Source: Polaromonas sp.
GTDB taxonomy: Bacteria; Pseudomonadota; Gammaproteobacteria; Burkholderiales; Burkholderiaceae_C
Length of the DNA stretch: 40,283 nucleotides
Assembly (NCBI GenBank): GCA_021731285.1
Contig: JAKFXR010000057.1
Location: forward strand, 1-40,283
Direction of reading: 5' to 3'
Shown here piece by piece: positions 31,953 through 40,283 of the stretch (within the stretch, counting starts at the first letter, position 1; every line of letters begins with the position of its first letter). The notes below the pieces were generated by a model. It saw only the letters and a list, made by a program, of their open reading frames with translations. It ran no database searches and was not told the DNA's origin. Made by a program: the position numbers and the translations under genes.

Positions 31953-32585
31953 TTGGACTACCTTTACTCCGCCCTTGCCGTCGTGGCGGCTTACCTGATG
32001 GGCTCGCTGTCGTTTGCAGTCATCGTCAGCAAGCTCATGGGCCTGAATGACCCGCGCAGCTATGGCAGCAAAAACCCCGGTGCGACCAATGTGCTGCGAT
32101 CAGGCAACAAGGCGGCGGCCGTTGCCACGCTGGTGCTCGATGCGCTCAAGGGCTGGTTGCCGATGGCGCTGGTGGGCTGGTTCGGCCGCGACTACGGCCT
32201 GCGCGAGGGCACGCTCGCCGCGGTCGGGCTGGCGGCCTTCATTGGCCACCTGTACCCGGTGTTTTTCAAGTTCGAAGGGGGCAAGGGGGTGGCGACAGCT
32301 GCCGGGGTGCTGTTCGGTGTGCACTGGGTGCTGGGTCTGGCAACGCTGGCCACCTGGGTCATCGTCGCCTTTTTTACCCGCTACTCGTCGCTGGCAGCCC
32401 TTGCTTGTGCCCTGTTTGCGCCCTGGTATTACCTGATTGGCGACCGTACTTTCTGGTACACCGACAAGCTGATGGCGCTGGCCATTTTTGTCATGAGCGC
32501 GTTTCTGGCTTACCGCCACCGCGAGAACATCGGCAAACTGCTCAAGGGCACCGAATCAAAACTCGGTGGCTCCCGCAAGGCATAG
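31953..32585 (+). CDS. plsY: Glycerol-3-phosphate acyltransferase PlsY
   Basis: 210 residues, starting at TTG (31953) with ctggaga upstream. The membrane protein shows the three PlsY motifs: [35 protein letters not shown], then [18 protein letters not shown], and the later [13 protein letters not shown] region. It makes lysophosphatidate from acyl-phosphate and glycerol 3-phosphate at the inner membrane, the first step of phospholipid synthesis with PlsX (not in the window). Convergent with the aspartic-protease gene, 12 bp away. Confidence 0.95.
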   Translation: MDYLYSALAVVAAYLMGSLSFAVIVSKLMGLNDPRSYGSKNPGATNVLRSGNKAAAVATLVLDALKGWLPMALVGWFGRDYGLREGTLAAVGLAAFIGHLYPVFFKFEGGKGVATAAGVLFGVHWVLGLATLATWVIVAFFTRYSSLAALACALFAPWYYLIGDRTFWYTDKLMALAIFVMSAFLAYRHRENIGKLLKGTESKLGGSRKA

Positions 32586-32597
32586 GCCGCCCGGGCT

Positions 32598-33269
32598 TTA
32601 GAAGCGCTTGATCAGCGTCAGCTGGTCGTTTTCGCGGATCATCTGGAAGCGTGTCAGAAAGCTGTTGCCCAGCAACAGAAAGGGCATGCTGCGGTCGGCC
32701 ACCACCGCGGCCACGCCAAACACCTCAACATCTCCCACCCGCACAGAGTCCAGGGTGGTGCGCCAGGCAGGAATGACGCCGTTGGCGGTATTCAACTGCA
32801 CCCGTGTGCCGGACCTGAAGTTCAACCCCATGCGCTCCGCCTCGGCGACAGTCATCGAGATGGAGGTGGCGCCTGTGTCCACCATGAACTGGACCGTGCT
32901 TCCGTTGATCTGGCCCTGCGTCATGAAATGCCCGCCGGTGCCGGCGGTCAGCACAATGCGGTTGCCTTTTCCGCCGCTGCCACCCAGGCCGCTGCCGACG
33001 CTGACCGGCGCATCGCCGACCCGCAATGTGTGGCGTTTGCCATTGAGCTCCAGCACGGCCTGGTCACCGGATGTGGAGACGACCTTGACATCCATGTGCG
33101 TCTCGCCGGCTGCGACCGATTTGGGCGCGGCCCCGTTGACCACCAGCAGGGCCTTGTTGCCCAGCATGCCTGCCAGGGCGACGCTTTGCGCGTGGGCGGC
33201 AGGGGACAAGCACAAGCCGGACAGGACCGTCAGCCAGGCGGCCAACATGTTTGCCTGGCGGGAGCTCAT
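32598..33269 (-). CDS. Retroviral-type aspartic protease (clan AA, TIGR02281-like)
   Basis: 223 residues. A signal peptide (1-28, ending AAHAQS) is followed by a short conserved N-terminal part and, from about 110, a pepsin-like single lobe with the active site VQFMVDTGATSISM and the companion FLLLGNSFLTRF hairpin near the end. Proteins of this type act as dimers in the periplasm. The physiological substrate is unknown. It stops 12 bp from plsY and lies 4 bp after yajQ in the same direction, so it is probably co-transcribed with it. Confidence 0.9.
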   Translation of the reverse strand: MSSRQANMLAAWLTVLSGLCLSPAAHAQSVALAGMLGNKALLVVNGAAPKSVAAGETHMDVKVVSTSGDQAVLELNGKRHTLRVGDAPVSVGSGLGGSGGKGNRIVLTAGTGGHFMTQGQINGSTVQFMVDTGATSISMTVAEAERMGLNFRSGTRVQLNTANGVIPAWRTTLDSVRVGDVEVFGVAAVVADRSMPFLLLGNSFLTRFQMIRENDQLTLIKRF

Positions 33270-33273
33270 GGGC

Positions 33274-33759
33274 TTAGTCGCGAAAATTGTTGAAACTCAG
33301 CGGCATGTCGGGAAGCTCTGCCTTGATCATGGCCATCGCCGCCTGCAGGTCGTCGCGTTTGGCACCGGTGACGCGCACCGCGTCGCCCTGAATCGAGGCC
33401 TGCACCTTGACCTTGCTGCCCTTGATCAGCTGCGAGATCTTCTTGGCCTGTTCTGTTTCAATGCCGTTGCGCACCTTGATGACCTGCTTGACCTTGTCGC
33501 CGCCTATTTTCTCGACCTTGCCGGCGTCGAAAAAGCGCACATCCACGCCGCTTTTGGTGGCCTTGTTGCGCAGGATGTCGGTGATCTGGTCGATCTGGAA
33601 GTCGCTGTCGCCGATCAGCGTGATCTCCTTGTCCTTGAGCTCAATGGCTGCTGCCGTGCCCTTGAAATCGAAGCGCGTGCCGATCTCCTTGGCCGTGTTT
33701 TCAACCGAGTTTTTGACCTTGACCAGATCGGCTTCGAGAACGGTGTCAAAAGAGGGCAT
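33274..33759 (-). CDS. yajQ: YajQ family nucleotide/nucleic-acid-binding protein
   Basis: 161 residues, starting [34 protein letters not shown], the characteristic N terminus of the family, and with [44 protein letters not shown] later. Family length is about 160. Members bind nucleic acids or nucleotides, and some are reported to bind cyclic di-GMP. Cytoplasmic. It diverges from murB with 55 bp between them. Confidence 0.95.
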   Translation of the reverse strand: MPSFDTVLEADLVKVKNSVENTAKEIGTRFDFKGTAAAIELKDKEITLIGDSDFQIDQITDILRNKATKSGVDVRFFDAGKVEKIGGDKVKQVIKVRNGIETEQAKKISQLIKGSKVKVQASIQGDAVRVTGAKRDDLQAAMAMIKAELPDMPLSFNNFRD

Positions 33760-33814
33760 GGTTTTTCAGCAGGTTGACTGGGGTTGCCGGTGGGCCGGGT
33801 GAGACAATCCCGTG

Positions 33815-34867
33815 ATGTTAGTCGAGAAAAACGTCCCGCTCCAGTTTTCCAATACCTTTGGCATCATGGCCAAAGCCCTCACGCTCGTGCGTATTGCCAG
33901 CGAAAAAGATGTGGCCGACACGCTGGCCGACCCAGCCCTGCAGGCAGCGCCCAAATTTGTGCTGGGCGGTGGCAGCAACATCGTGATCACCGGCGATGTG
34001 CGCTCGCTGGTGCTCAAGGTCGAGATCATGGGCAAGCGCCTGGTTGAGGAAACAGCCAAAGCCTGGATTGTCGAGGCCGGTGCCGGCGAAAACTGGCACG
34101 ACCTGGTGACCTGGACTCTGCAGAACGGCTTCCCGGGCCTCGAAAACCTGGCACTGATCCCCGGCACGGTGGGCGGATCGCCGGTGCAAAACATTGGCGC
34201 TTACGGTGTTGAGTTGCAGGACCGGTTTGAGTCCCTGGACGCCATCGACCTGAGCACCGGCAAGGCCTTCACGCTCAACGCCGCGCAATGTGCGTTTGGC
34301 TACCGTGACTCGGTGTTCAAGCATGTGAGCACCGGGCCCAACGGCCTGGGCCTGGCAGGCAAGGCGCTGATCACGCGGGTGCGCTTTGCCCTGCCCAAGG
34401 CCTGGAAGCCCGTGCTGGGCTATGCGGACATCGAGAAAAAAATGGCCCAGACCCCGAACACGGTGCCTGACGCGCTGCAAATTTATGAGTGGATCTGCGA
34501 GATCCGCAAGGCCAAACTGCCCGACCCCAAGGTCATCGGCAATGCCGGCAGCTTTTTCAAAAACCCGACGGTGTCGCCCGAGCAATGCGCCGACATCATT
34601 GCGCGTGAGCCCAAAATTGTTCACTACCACCTGGCCGACGGCTCGGTCAAGCTGGCGGCAGGCTGGCTGATTGATGCCTGCGGGTGGAAGGGCAAGACGA
34701 TTGGCAATGCCGGCGTTTACGACCGCCAGGCTTTGGTGCTGGTCAACAAGGGCGGTACGCAGCAGCCCGTGACCGGCGGTGAAGTGATGACACTGGCCAA
34801 GGCCATCCAGACCAGCGTGTACGAACGCTTTGGCATCCTGCTGGAGCCAGAGCCAGTGGTGGTTTAA
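33815..34867 (+). CDS. murB: UDP-N-acetylmuramate dehydrogenase
   Basis: 350 residues from the ATG at 33815 (a GTG sits one codon upstream at 33812). FAD-binding motifs: LGGGSNIVITGD and GLENLALIPGTVGGSPVQNIGAYGVE. The catalytic Ser is in NAGSFFKNP, and Glu is near the C terminus. It reduces UDP-GlcNAc-enolpyruvate to UDP-MurNAc in peptidoglycan synthesis. Type I MurB length. The accessory block with RhuM, NERD and Mrr begins directly downstream. Confidence 0.96.
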   Translation: MLVEKNVPLQFSNTFGIMAKALTLVRIASEKDVADTLADPALQAAPKFVLGGGSNIVITGDVRSLVLKVEIMGKRLVEETAKAWIVEAGAGENWHDLVTWTLQNGFPGLENLALIPGTVGGSPVQNIGAYGVELQDRFESLDAIDLSTGKAFTLNAAQCAFGYRDSVFKHVSTGPNGLGLAGKALITRVRFALPKAWKPVLGYADIEKKMAQTPNTVPDALQIYEWICEIRKAKLPDPKVIGNAGSFFKNPTVSPEQCADIIAREPKIVHYHLADGSVKLAAGWLIDACGWKGKTIGNAGVYDRQALVLVNKGGTQQPVTGGEVMTLAKAIQTSVYERFGILLEPEPVVV

Positions 34868-35220
34868 GGGCCTCGCCGGCCCGAAATTGCTATTTTATTG
34901 ATAGCTGCTGGCGCATATTCCATTGTGGCTGTCGGCCAATTTGGCTTGTAAAGAGTTGCTGCCCACGGGTTTCGGTCCGTCGAGGCCCTTCTATTCAAGC
35001 TCGCTTTAATAGCGGCGCTTTTTATTCAAGACTTCTTTCGCATCAAGTGCACGCCTGGCACTCGAATGCTGTATGAAATACCAGTATCATTGCCTGGGAG
35101 CCTTTCGGGTTTGGGCCGTCGATAGCGAAACTCGACCGCTGCGGTCGATTTGCAGCCGACGATTCCCAAGTCCAACAGGGCTCCCAGCATGGCGAGCCAA
35201 CCCATTGACAGGAATTTGAC
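34868..35220. other. Non-coding stretch of about 350 bp before rhuM
   Basis: The first part is an R1 repeat (34884-34950). An 8-bp inverted repeat tcgaccgc-t-gcggtcga (35132-35148) sits 73 bp upstream of rhuM and may be a regulatory site or hairpin. A 48-codon plus-strand frame at 35073-35219 lacks an RBS. Nothing else is convincing. Confidence 0.5.
34884..34950 (+). repeat. R1 dispersed repeat, copy 5 (best-preserved)
   Basis: aaattgctattttattgatagctgctggcgcatattcc, then ggcc-aatttggcttgtaa. Aligned against the minus-strand copy at 39701-39760 it agrees at about 41 of 60 positions by hand. It gives the clearest view of the family: an inverted repeat (tgctat/atagct), gcgcat, then ggccaatttg. 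Confidence 0.7.
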
Positions 35221-36249
35221 ATGAGCAGCACCCGACTCATCCGCAACAGTACAGCCGAATTCCTGATGTTTACCGGTCAGGCCGGCGAGCAAAGCATTGA
35301 GGCGCGTTACGAGGATGAAACGGTCTGGCTTTCGCAAAAGCTCATGGCCGGGTTGTTCGCGGTGGATGTACGCACGATCAGTGAACATCTGAAGAACATC
35401 TACGCTACCGGCGAACTGGTTCGGGAAGCAACTTTCCGGAAATTCCGGACAGTTCAACCGGAGGGCGGTCGCGACGTTATGCGCAACGTCGATTTTTACA
35501 ACCTCGACGCCATCATCTCGGTGGGCTACCGGGTCAATTCTGTGCGGGCCACGCAGTTTCGCCAATGGGCTACTGGTGTGCTGCGCGAGTTCGCCATCAA
35601 AGGCTTCGTTCTCGACAAGAAGCGGCTGGAAAACGGCGCCTTCCTAGGGCAAGACTACTTCGAACGTCTGCTCGCAGAGATACGGGAGATTCGCCTTTCG
35701 GAGCGCCGTTTCTACCAAAAGATCACCGACATCTATGCCACGGCCGTGGATTACAACCAGGACGCCCCCACCACCAAGGCCTTCTTTGCAAAGGTGCAAA
35801 ACAAGCTGCACTTTGCCATCCATGGCCATACCGCTGCAGAGCTGATCGCGAAACGGGCAGATGCCACCCAAGCCCACATGGGCCTGACGAGCTGGGAGAA
35901 AGCGCCCGACGGAAAAATTCTCAAGACCGACGTGTCAGTCGCAAAGAACTATCTGAGCGGCGAAGAACTCCAGTCCCTGGGGCGCATCGTCAACGCGTAT
36001 CTTGATCTGGCTGAGGAACGGGCCATGCGAAAAATCCCCATGACCATGGAAGACTGGGCCAAGCGGCTGGATGCGTTTATCGCGTTGACTGACCGCGAAG
36101 TCTTGCAAGACGCAGGCAAGGTCAGCACGGAAATCGCCAAGGCGCATGCAGAAAGCGAATTTGAGAAATACCGCATCGTGCAAGACCGCCTGTTTGAGAG
36201 CGACTTTGACCGCATGGTTAAACGTCTTCCCAACGCGTCCGACGACTGA
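35221..36249 (+). CDS. RhuM family protein
   Basis: 342 residues. The N-terminal half (IEARYEDETVWLSQKLMAGLFAVDVRTISEHLKNIYATGEL) is the RhuM domain, with a KilA-N/BRO-like or Fic-adjacent character and a helix-turn-helix look (VDVRTISEHLKNIY). The second half (FYNLDAIISVGYRVNSVRATQFRQWATGVLREFAIKGFVLDKKRL) is characteristic. RhuM was named from a Salmonella pathogenicity island. Its biochemical function is unknown, and homologues are frequent next to type I restriction loci and mobile islands. Here it is the first of three plus-strand genes. The ATG at 35221 follows aggaatttgac. GC is close to the local average, unlike Mrr. Confidence 0.9.
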   Translation: MSSTRLIRNSTAEFLMFTGQAGEQSIEARYEDETVWLSQKLMAGLFAVDVRTISEHLKNIYATGELVREATFRKFRTVQPEGGRDVMRNVDFYNLDAIISVGYRVNSVRATQFRQWATGVLREFAIKGFVLDKKRLENGAFLGQDYFERLLAEIREIRLSERRFYQKITDIYATAVDYNQDAPTTKAFFAKVQNKLHFAIHGHTAAELIAKRADATQAHMGLTSWEKAPDGKILKTDVSVAKNYLSGEELQSLGRIVNAYLDLAEERAMRKIPMTMEDWAKRLDAFIALTDREVLQDAGKVSTEIAKAHAESEFEKYRIVQDRLFESDFDRMVKRLPNASDD

Positions 36250-36343
36250 ACTGCCCCGATTGACGTGCCCATGCGCCCTCTGGCGCTGGGTCGCGGCCCT
36301 CGGGTAAAGTCTAGCCAGAAGAATTCAGACGGGGGAGGGAGTC

Positions 36344-37297
36344 ATGCTCATCAAATCAGCGGACGACAAGTCCAGGCGCCTGGCTTTGCTGGAAGACCTG
36401 CAAAAGTCCCCCCTGCTGGATGCCCGCCAGAAGGAATGGCTGCGCGTTGAACTGCGCACCCTGACCGCAGGCATCAAGGGTGAGCGGGAAGCCGCATTCC
36501 ATCTGGACGGCCATTACAAAGACGGCCAGAACAACGTGCTGCTGCACGACTTGCGGTTTGTGCTGGATGGCGAAACGGCCCAGATCGACCACCTGGTCAT
36601 CAATCGCACCGGCTACATGGTGCTGATCGAAACTAAAAATTACTCGGGCGACCTCGAAGTCAACGCCCATGGCGAGTTCACCGTGCGCTACGGCAAAGAG
36701 CGCTACGGCATTCCCTCCCCCTATGAGCAAAGCCGTCGCCATGGCCGCATTCTCGGCAAGCTGCTGGAAAGGCTGGAGATCAGCACCCGCACCGATAAGC
36801 TGCCCGAGTTCCACAACGTGGTGCTGATGCACCCGCAAGCCATCATTCAGCGGCCGGACGCCAAGGCGTTTGACACCAGTTTTCTGATCAAGGCCGACCA
36901 GTTCCGCGCCTGGCATGAAAAGCTGGCGGATGGCTTCAGCACGGGTGGTGTTCTCAAGGCCATGCTCAACGTGCGCAGCCCTGACACCATCAAGGAATGG
37001 GGCGAGAGGCTCAAGCGCCAGCACCGACCGCAAGACCCGCTGGACCTGCCAGACTTCATGCAACCCAAACCTCAAATGGCCAAGGCTGTGATGGCGCCCA
37101 GGCCCCCAGCGCCTGTGTTTACAGCAGCACCCGCCACCCCGGCACCCACACAGGCCGACGCCTCATTGGCCAAAAAGCTGATTTGCGCCCACTGCCGTGA
37201 GAAGATCAGCTTCCCCGAAGGCAAGTTCTGCTGGAGCAACGCCAAGCGCTTTGGCGGGTTGCAGTATTGCCGGGAGCATCAGGGGTTGTTTGCATGA
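36344..37297 (+). CDS. NERD (nuclease-related domain) protein with C-terminal zinc finger
   Basis: 317 residues from the ATG at 36344 (ggaggga upstream). NERD motifs: KGEREAAFHL (45-54), AQIDHLVINRTGYMVLIETKNYSGDLEV (79-106, with the D and ExK of a PD-(D/E)xK-like nuclease core) and LPEFHNVVLMHP. An Ala/Pro linker (about 245-275) leads to a C-terminal zinc ribbon (CAHC at 281-284, KFCW, YCREHQ). Predicted DNA-processing enzyme. It lies between rhuM and mrr (50 bp from mrr), consistent with a shared defence or DNA-handling role. The substrate is inferred, not known. Confidence 0.88.
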   Translation: MLIKSADDKSRRLALLEDLQKSPLLDARQKEWLRVELRTLTAGIKGEREAAFHLDGHYKDGQNNVLLHDLRFVLDGETAQIDHLVINRTGYMVLIETKNYSGDLEVNAHGEFTVRYGKERYGIPSPYEQSRRHGRILGKLLERLEISTRTDKLPEFHNVVLMHPQAIIQRPDAKAFDTSFLIKADQFRAWHEKLADGFSTGGVLKAMLNVRSPDTIKEWGERLKRQHRPQDPLDLPDFMQPKPQMAKAVMAPRPPAPVFTAAPATPAPTQADASLAKKLICAHCREKISFPEGKFCWSNAKRFGGLQYCREHQGLFA

Positions 37298-37347
37298 GTG
37301 GTCTGGACAGTCACAAGATGTCGAAATTCCGGTGGAGTTGAAAACCT

Positions 37348-38190
37348 ATGCCAATCCCAAAGTATGACGACCTATTTAATCCACTATTGCAGGCAATTCG
37401 TAACTTGGGTGGATCAGCTTCTGTTGCTGAACAAGAGGATGAGGTCGCAACAATTCTGAAATTGACGGATGCAGAGGTCTCCGATATCCACCGTGGTAAT
37501 CGGACCAAACTCAGTTATAGATTGGCTTGGGCTAGAAATTACTTGAAGCGTTACGGGGCTCTCGACAATTCATCCAGAGGTGTTTGGACTCTAACGAGCG
37601 AAGGACAAAAACATCAGACTTTGAGTAAAGACCTAGTCAAAAAGTTTGTTCAATCCCTTGACCGAAATGTGGTGTCAGATGGCAATGAGGCGGACGTCGA
37701 TGTATCTGATGAGCTCAAAGATATTGATTGGGAAGACAAGCTGCTTGCACTCATTAAGGCAATGCAACCGGATGCATTTGAACGCTTGTGTCAGCGTCTC
37801 CTCCGAGAGTCGGGATTTATCCAAGTTGAAGTGACAGGGAAGACCCATGATGGGGGCATAGATGGGAAAGGGGTAGTCCGAATTGGTGGGCTCCTATCTT
37901 TTCATGTAATTTTTCAATGCAAGCGATACCAAGGTAGCGTGTCTTCTCCTGTCGTTCGAGACTTCCGAGGGGCGATGGTTGGCCGCGCTGATAAAGGTTT
38001 GCTAATCACGACGGGTACGTTCACTAAAGATGCGAGGACTGAAGCGCAACGAGACGGTGCACCACCGATCGATCTGATCGACGGTGAGGCGTTGGTGGAA
38101 AAACTCAAAGAGTTGCGAATTGGAGTTCAGATTAAGGAGCGCGTTGTTGAAGAGGTTTTTATTGATGAGGCGTATTTTCAAAACGTCTAG
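37348..38190 (+). CDS. mrr: Mrr-family restriction endonuclease
   Basis: 280 residues, start MPIPKYDDLFNPLLQAIRN. The Mrr_N winged-helix domain (about 1-90) is followed by the Mrr catalytic domain. The nuclease core reads DGGIDGKGVVRIG (168-180) and VIFQCKRY (187-194), giving D and QxK; a Glu near 144 may complete it. Mrr-type enzymes cleave DNA with methylated bases (type IV restriction). The gene is clearly AT-richer than its neighbours and carries rarer codons, suggesting separate recent acquisition. It ends at 38190, and the next signal is the perfect palindromic terminator at 38322-38349. Confidence 0.9.
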   Translation: MPIPKYDDLFNPLLQAIRNLGGSASVAEQEDEVATILKLTDAEVSDIHRGNRTKLSYRLAWARNYLKRYGALDNSSRGVWTLTSEGQKHQTLSKDLVKKFVQSLDRNVVSDGNEADVDVSDELKDIDWEDKLLALIKAMQPDAFERLCQRLLRESGFIQVEVTGKTHDGGIDGKGVVRIGGLLSFHVIFQCKRYQGSVSSPVVRDFRGAMVGRADKGLLITTGTFTKDARTEAQRDGAPPIDLIDGEALVEKLKELRIGVQIKERVVEEVFIDEAYFQNV

Positions 38191-38321
38191 GCAACTCGAT
38201 GAATCACTATTCTGTAACTGTCGCCCAATGCGACCGGTGCATCGCGTAAACCGAAATCCAAATTACGACCCATAAATTGGTGCCATCCTTGAGCGACAAC
38301 TCTCGAATGGCGCGATAAATG

Positions 38322-38349
38322 AGAAAAGCCCGCATATGCGGGCTTTTCT
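38322..38349. terminator. Perfect 28-bp palindromic terminator (bidirectional)
   Basis: agaaaagcccgcatatgcgg and its continuation form an exact palindrome of 28 bp with A and T runs at both ends. It ends argG (minus) and can also end mrr (plus), isolating the accessory block from argG. Confidence 0.9.
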
Positions 38350-38368
38350 ATGTCATCTTGAAACTAAT

Positions 38369-39760
<1,392 letters not shown>

Positions 39761-39769
39761 GCCTGCGGA

Positions 39770-40087
39770 TCAACCGAAGTGGCAGATGTAGTGGTAGGCC
39801 TCAGCGACGCGGATGTCGAAACTCGAGTTGGCCGGCACGCTGAACTTCTCACCCGGTGTGGACTTGAGCCAGGCGTCGCTGCCGGCCAGTTTGTACTCGC
39901 AGGAGCCGGCCACACATTCCATGATTTCGGGCGCGCCGGTGTTGAAGGTCAGCGTGGCAGGCAAAACCACGCCCACCGATTTTTTCGTGCCATCGGCAAA
40001 GGTGATGCCGTGGCTGACGCATTTGCCATCGAAATACACATTGGCCTGGGTGGCGACGCTGACGTTGTCAAATTTTTGGGTGGTCAT
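39770..40087 (-). CDS. ppnP: Pyrimidine/purine nucleoside phosphorylase PpnP (DUF1255)
   Basis: 105 residues from the ATG at 40087 (MTTQKFDNVSVATQANVYFDG); an upstream frame to 40114 is unlikely. Small cupin-like protein with the family text KCVSHGITFADGTKKSVGVVLPATLTFNTGAPEIMECVAGSCEYKLAGSD and FSVPANSSFDIRV near the end. It cleaves several nucleosides to base and ribose 1-phosphate. Same direction as argG and only 69 bp before it. Confidence 0.93.
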   Translation of the reverse strand: MTTQKFDNVSVATQANVYFDGKCVSHGITFADGTKKSVGVVLPATLTFNTGAPEIMECVAGSCEYKLAGSDAWLKSTPGEKFSVPANSSFDIRVAEAYHYICHFG

Positions 40088-40232
40088 GGTGGTTTTCGGG
40101 AAAGGAGCAGGCAAAAGGCCCGCAAAGGCGACGGCGGGCGCAAAACCGCTGATTTTAGGTCACGCGGAGGCGTCATCGGCAGCAGGGCCTGAATCCGTTG
40201 GCCCGTGACGGGCGTATTTGTAATGCAGGACA

Positions 40233-40283
40233 ATGATGTCCATGAAAGCAGAAAGCCCAGATACCCAATTGATTGCCCTGATC
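40233..40283 (+). CDS. Start of an unidentified gene (3' truncated by the window)
   Basis: A plus-strand frame opens at 40233 (ATG), with further ATGs at 40236 and 40242, after gcagga. It reads SMKAESPDTQLIALI through the last base. It diverges from ppnP. Too short to assign; it may be a real gene start because the frame is open and a weak RBS exists. Confidence 0.35.
   Translation, partial: MMSMKAESPDTQLIALI

Noticed and set aside
35073..35219. 48-codon plus-strand frame ending just before the rhuM start
   Set aside because: It lacks a Shine-Dalgarno and contains the inverted repeat 35132-35148. It could be a leader peptide, but nothing supports translation.
35026..35565. 179-codon minus-strand frame overlapping the rhuM 5' half
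   Set aside because: Mostly the complement of rhuM codons, without an RBS. The part beyond rhuM (35026-35220) shows no family text.

Overview
The window is about 40 kb of GC-rich chromosome from a betaproteobacterium, most probably a member of the Comamonadaceae (Polaromonas/Rhodoferax/Variovorax-like). This rests on the style of the housekeeping proteins, the long GC-rich antisense ORFs, and several dispersed repeat families that I remember as common in that group. The species cannot be fixed from sequence alone. No rRNA, CRISPR array, intact insertion sequence, integrase or replication origin was seen. One tRNA is present.

Bases 1-8000 are housekeeping: a 5'-truncated zinc metallopeptidase, the RNA helicase RhlE, a YihY/BrkB membrane protein, ApaH, a CNNM/CBS (HlyC/CorC-like) membrane protein, a small lipoprotein, a lone receiver protein and a fumarylacetoacetase-family enzyme. 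Bases 8030-13115 form an accessory region, visibly lower in GC, ending at a tRNA-Thr(CGT) gene. It holds two hypothetical genes, a TctC-type gene remnant, an unannotated 40-codon gene with its own RBS, operator-like inverted repeat and hairpin, a winged-helix-like protein, and an overlapping gene pair encoding a phosphoribosyltransferase-like (PRTase-CE type) protein and a NADAR-family ADP-ribose glycosidase. This pair is the best candidate for a little-studied conflict or defence system.

Bases 13200-18420 carry fbp, pepN and prfB (with the classic programmed +1 frameshift), separated by CCGG-type palindromic repeats. Bases 18728-25143 are a signalling operon on the minus strand: a 1162-residue hybrid kinase with three receivers, CheR, a receiver-less CheB, and a receiver-kinase protein. 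There is no CheA, CheW or chemoreceptor nearby. Bases 25219-34867 are mostly metabolism and envelope: an alpha/beta hydrolase diverging from an acyl-CoA synthetase (both carrying in-frame repeat-derived insertions), a histidine kinase, an OmpA-type lipoprotein, an aldo/keto reductase, a YbaK-type deacylase, PlsY, a retroviral-type aspartic protease, YajQ and MurB.

Bases 34868-38350 form a second accessory block with three plus-strand genes: RhuM, a NERD-domain protein with a C-terminal zinc finger, and an Mrr-type restriction endonuclease. It ends at a perfect palindromic terminator. The window closes with argG, ppnP and the first codons of a divergent gene.

Three repeat families thread through the window. 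R1 is about 60 bp (core: atagct, gcgcat, ggccaatttg) with six copies. R2 is a CCGGacttgatCCGG palindrome. R3 is a GC-rich family (cacttcgtgta, runs of C and G). Copies of R1 and R3 lie inside coding sequence without breaking the frame. Another R1 copy abuts the argG start codon.
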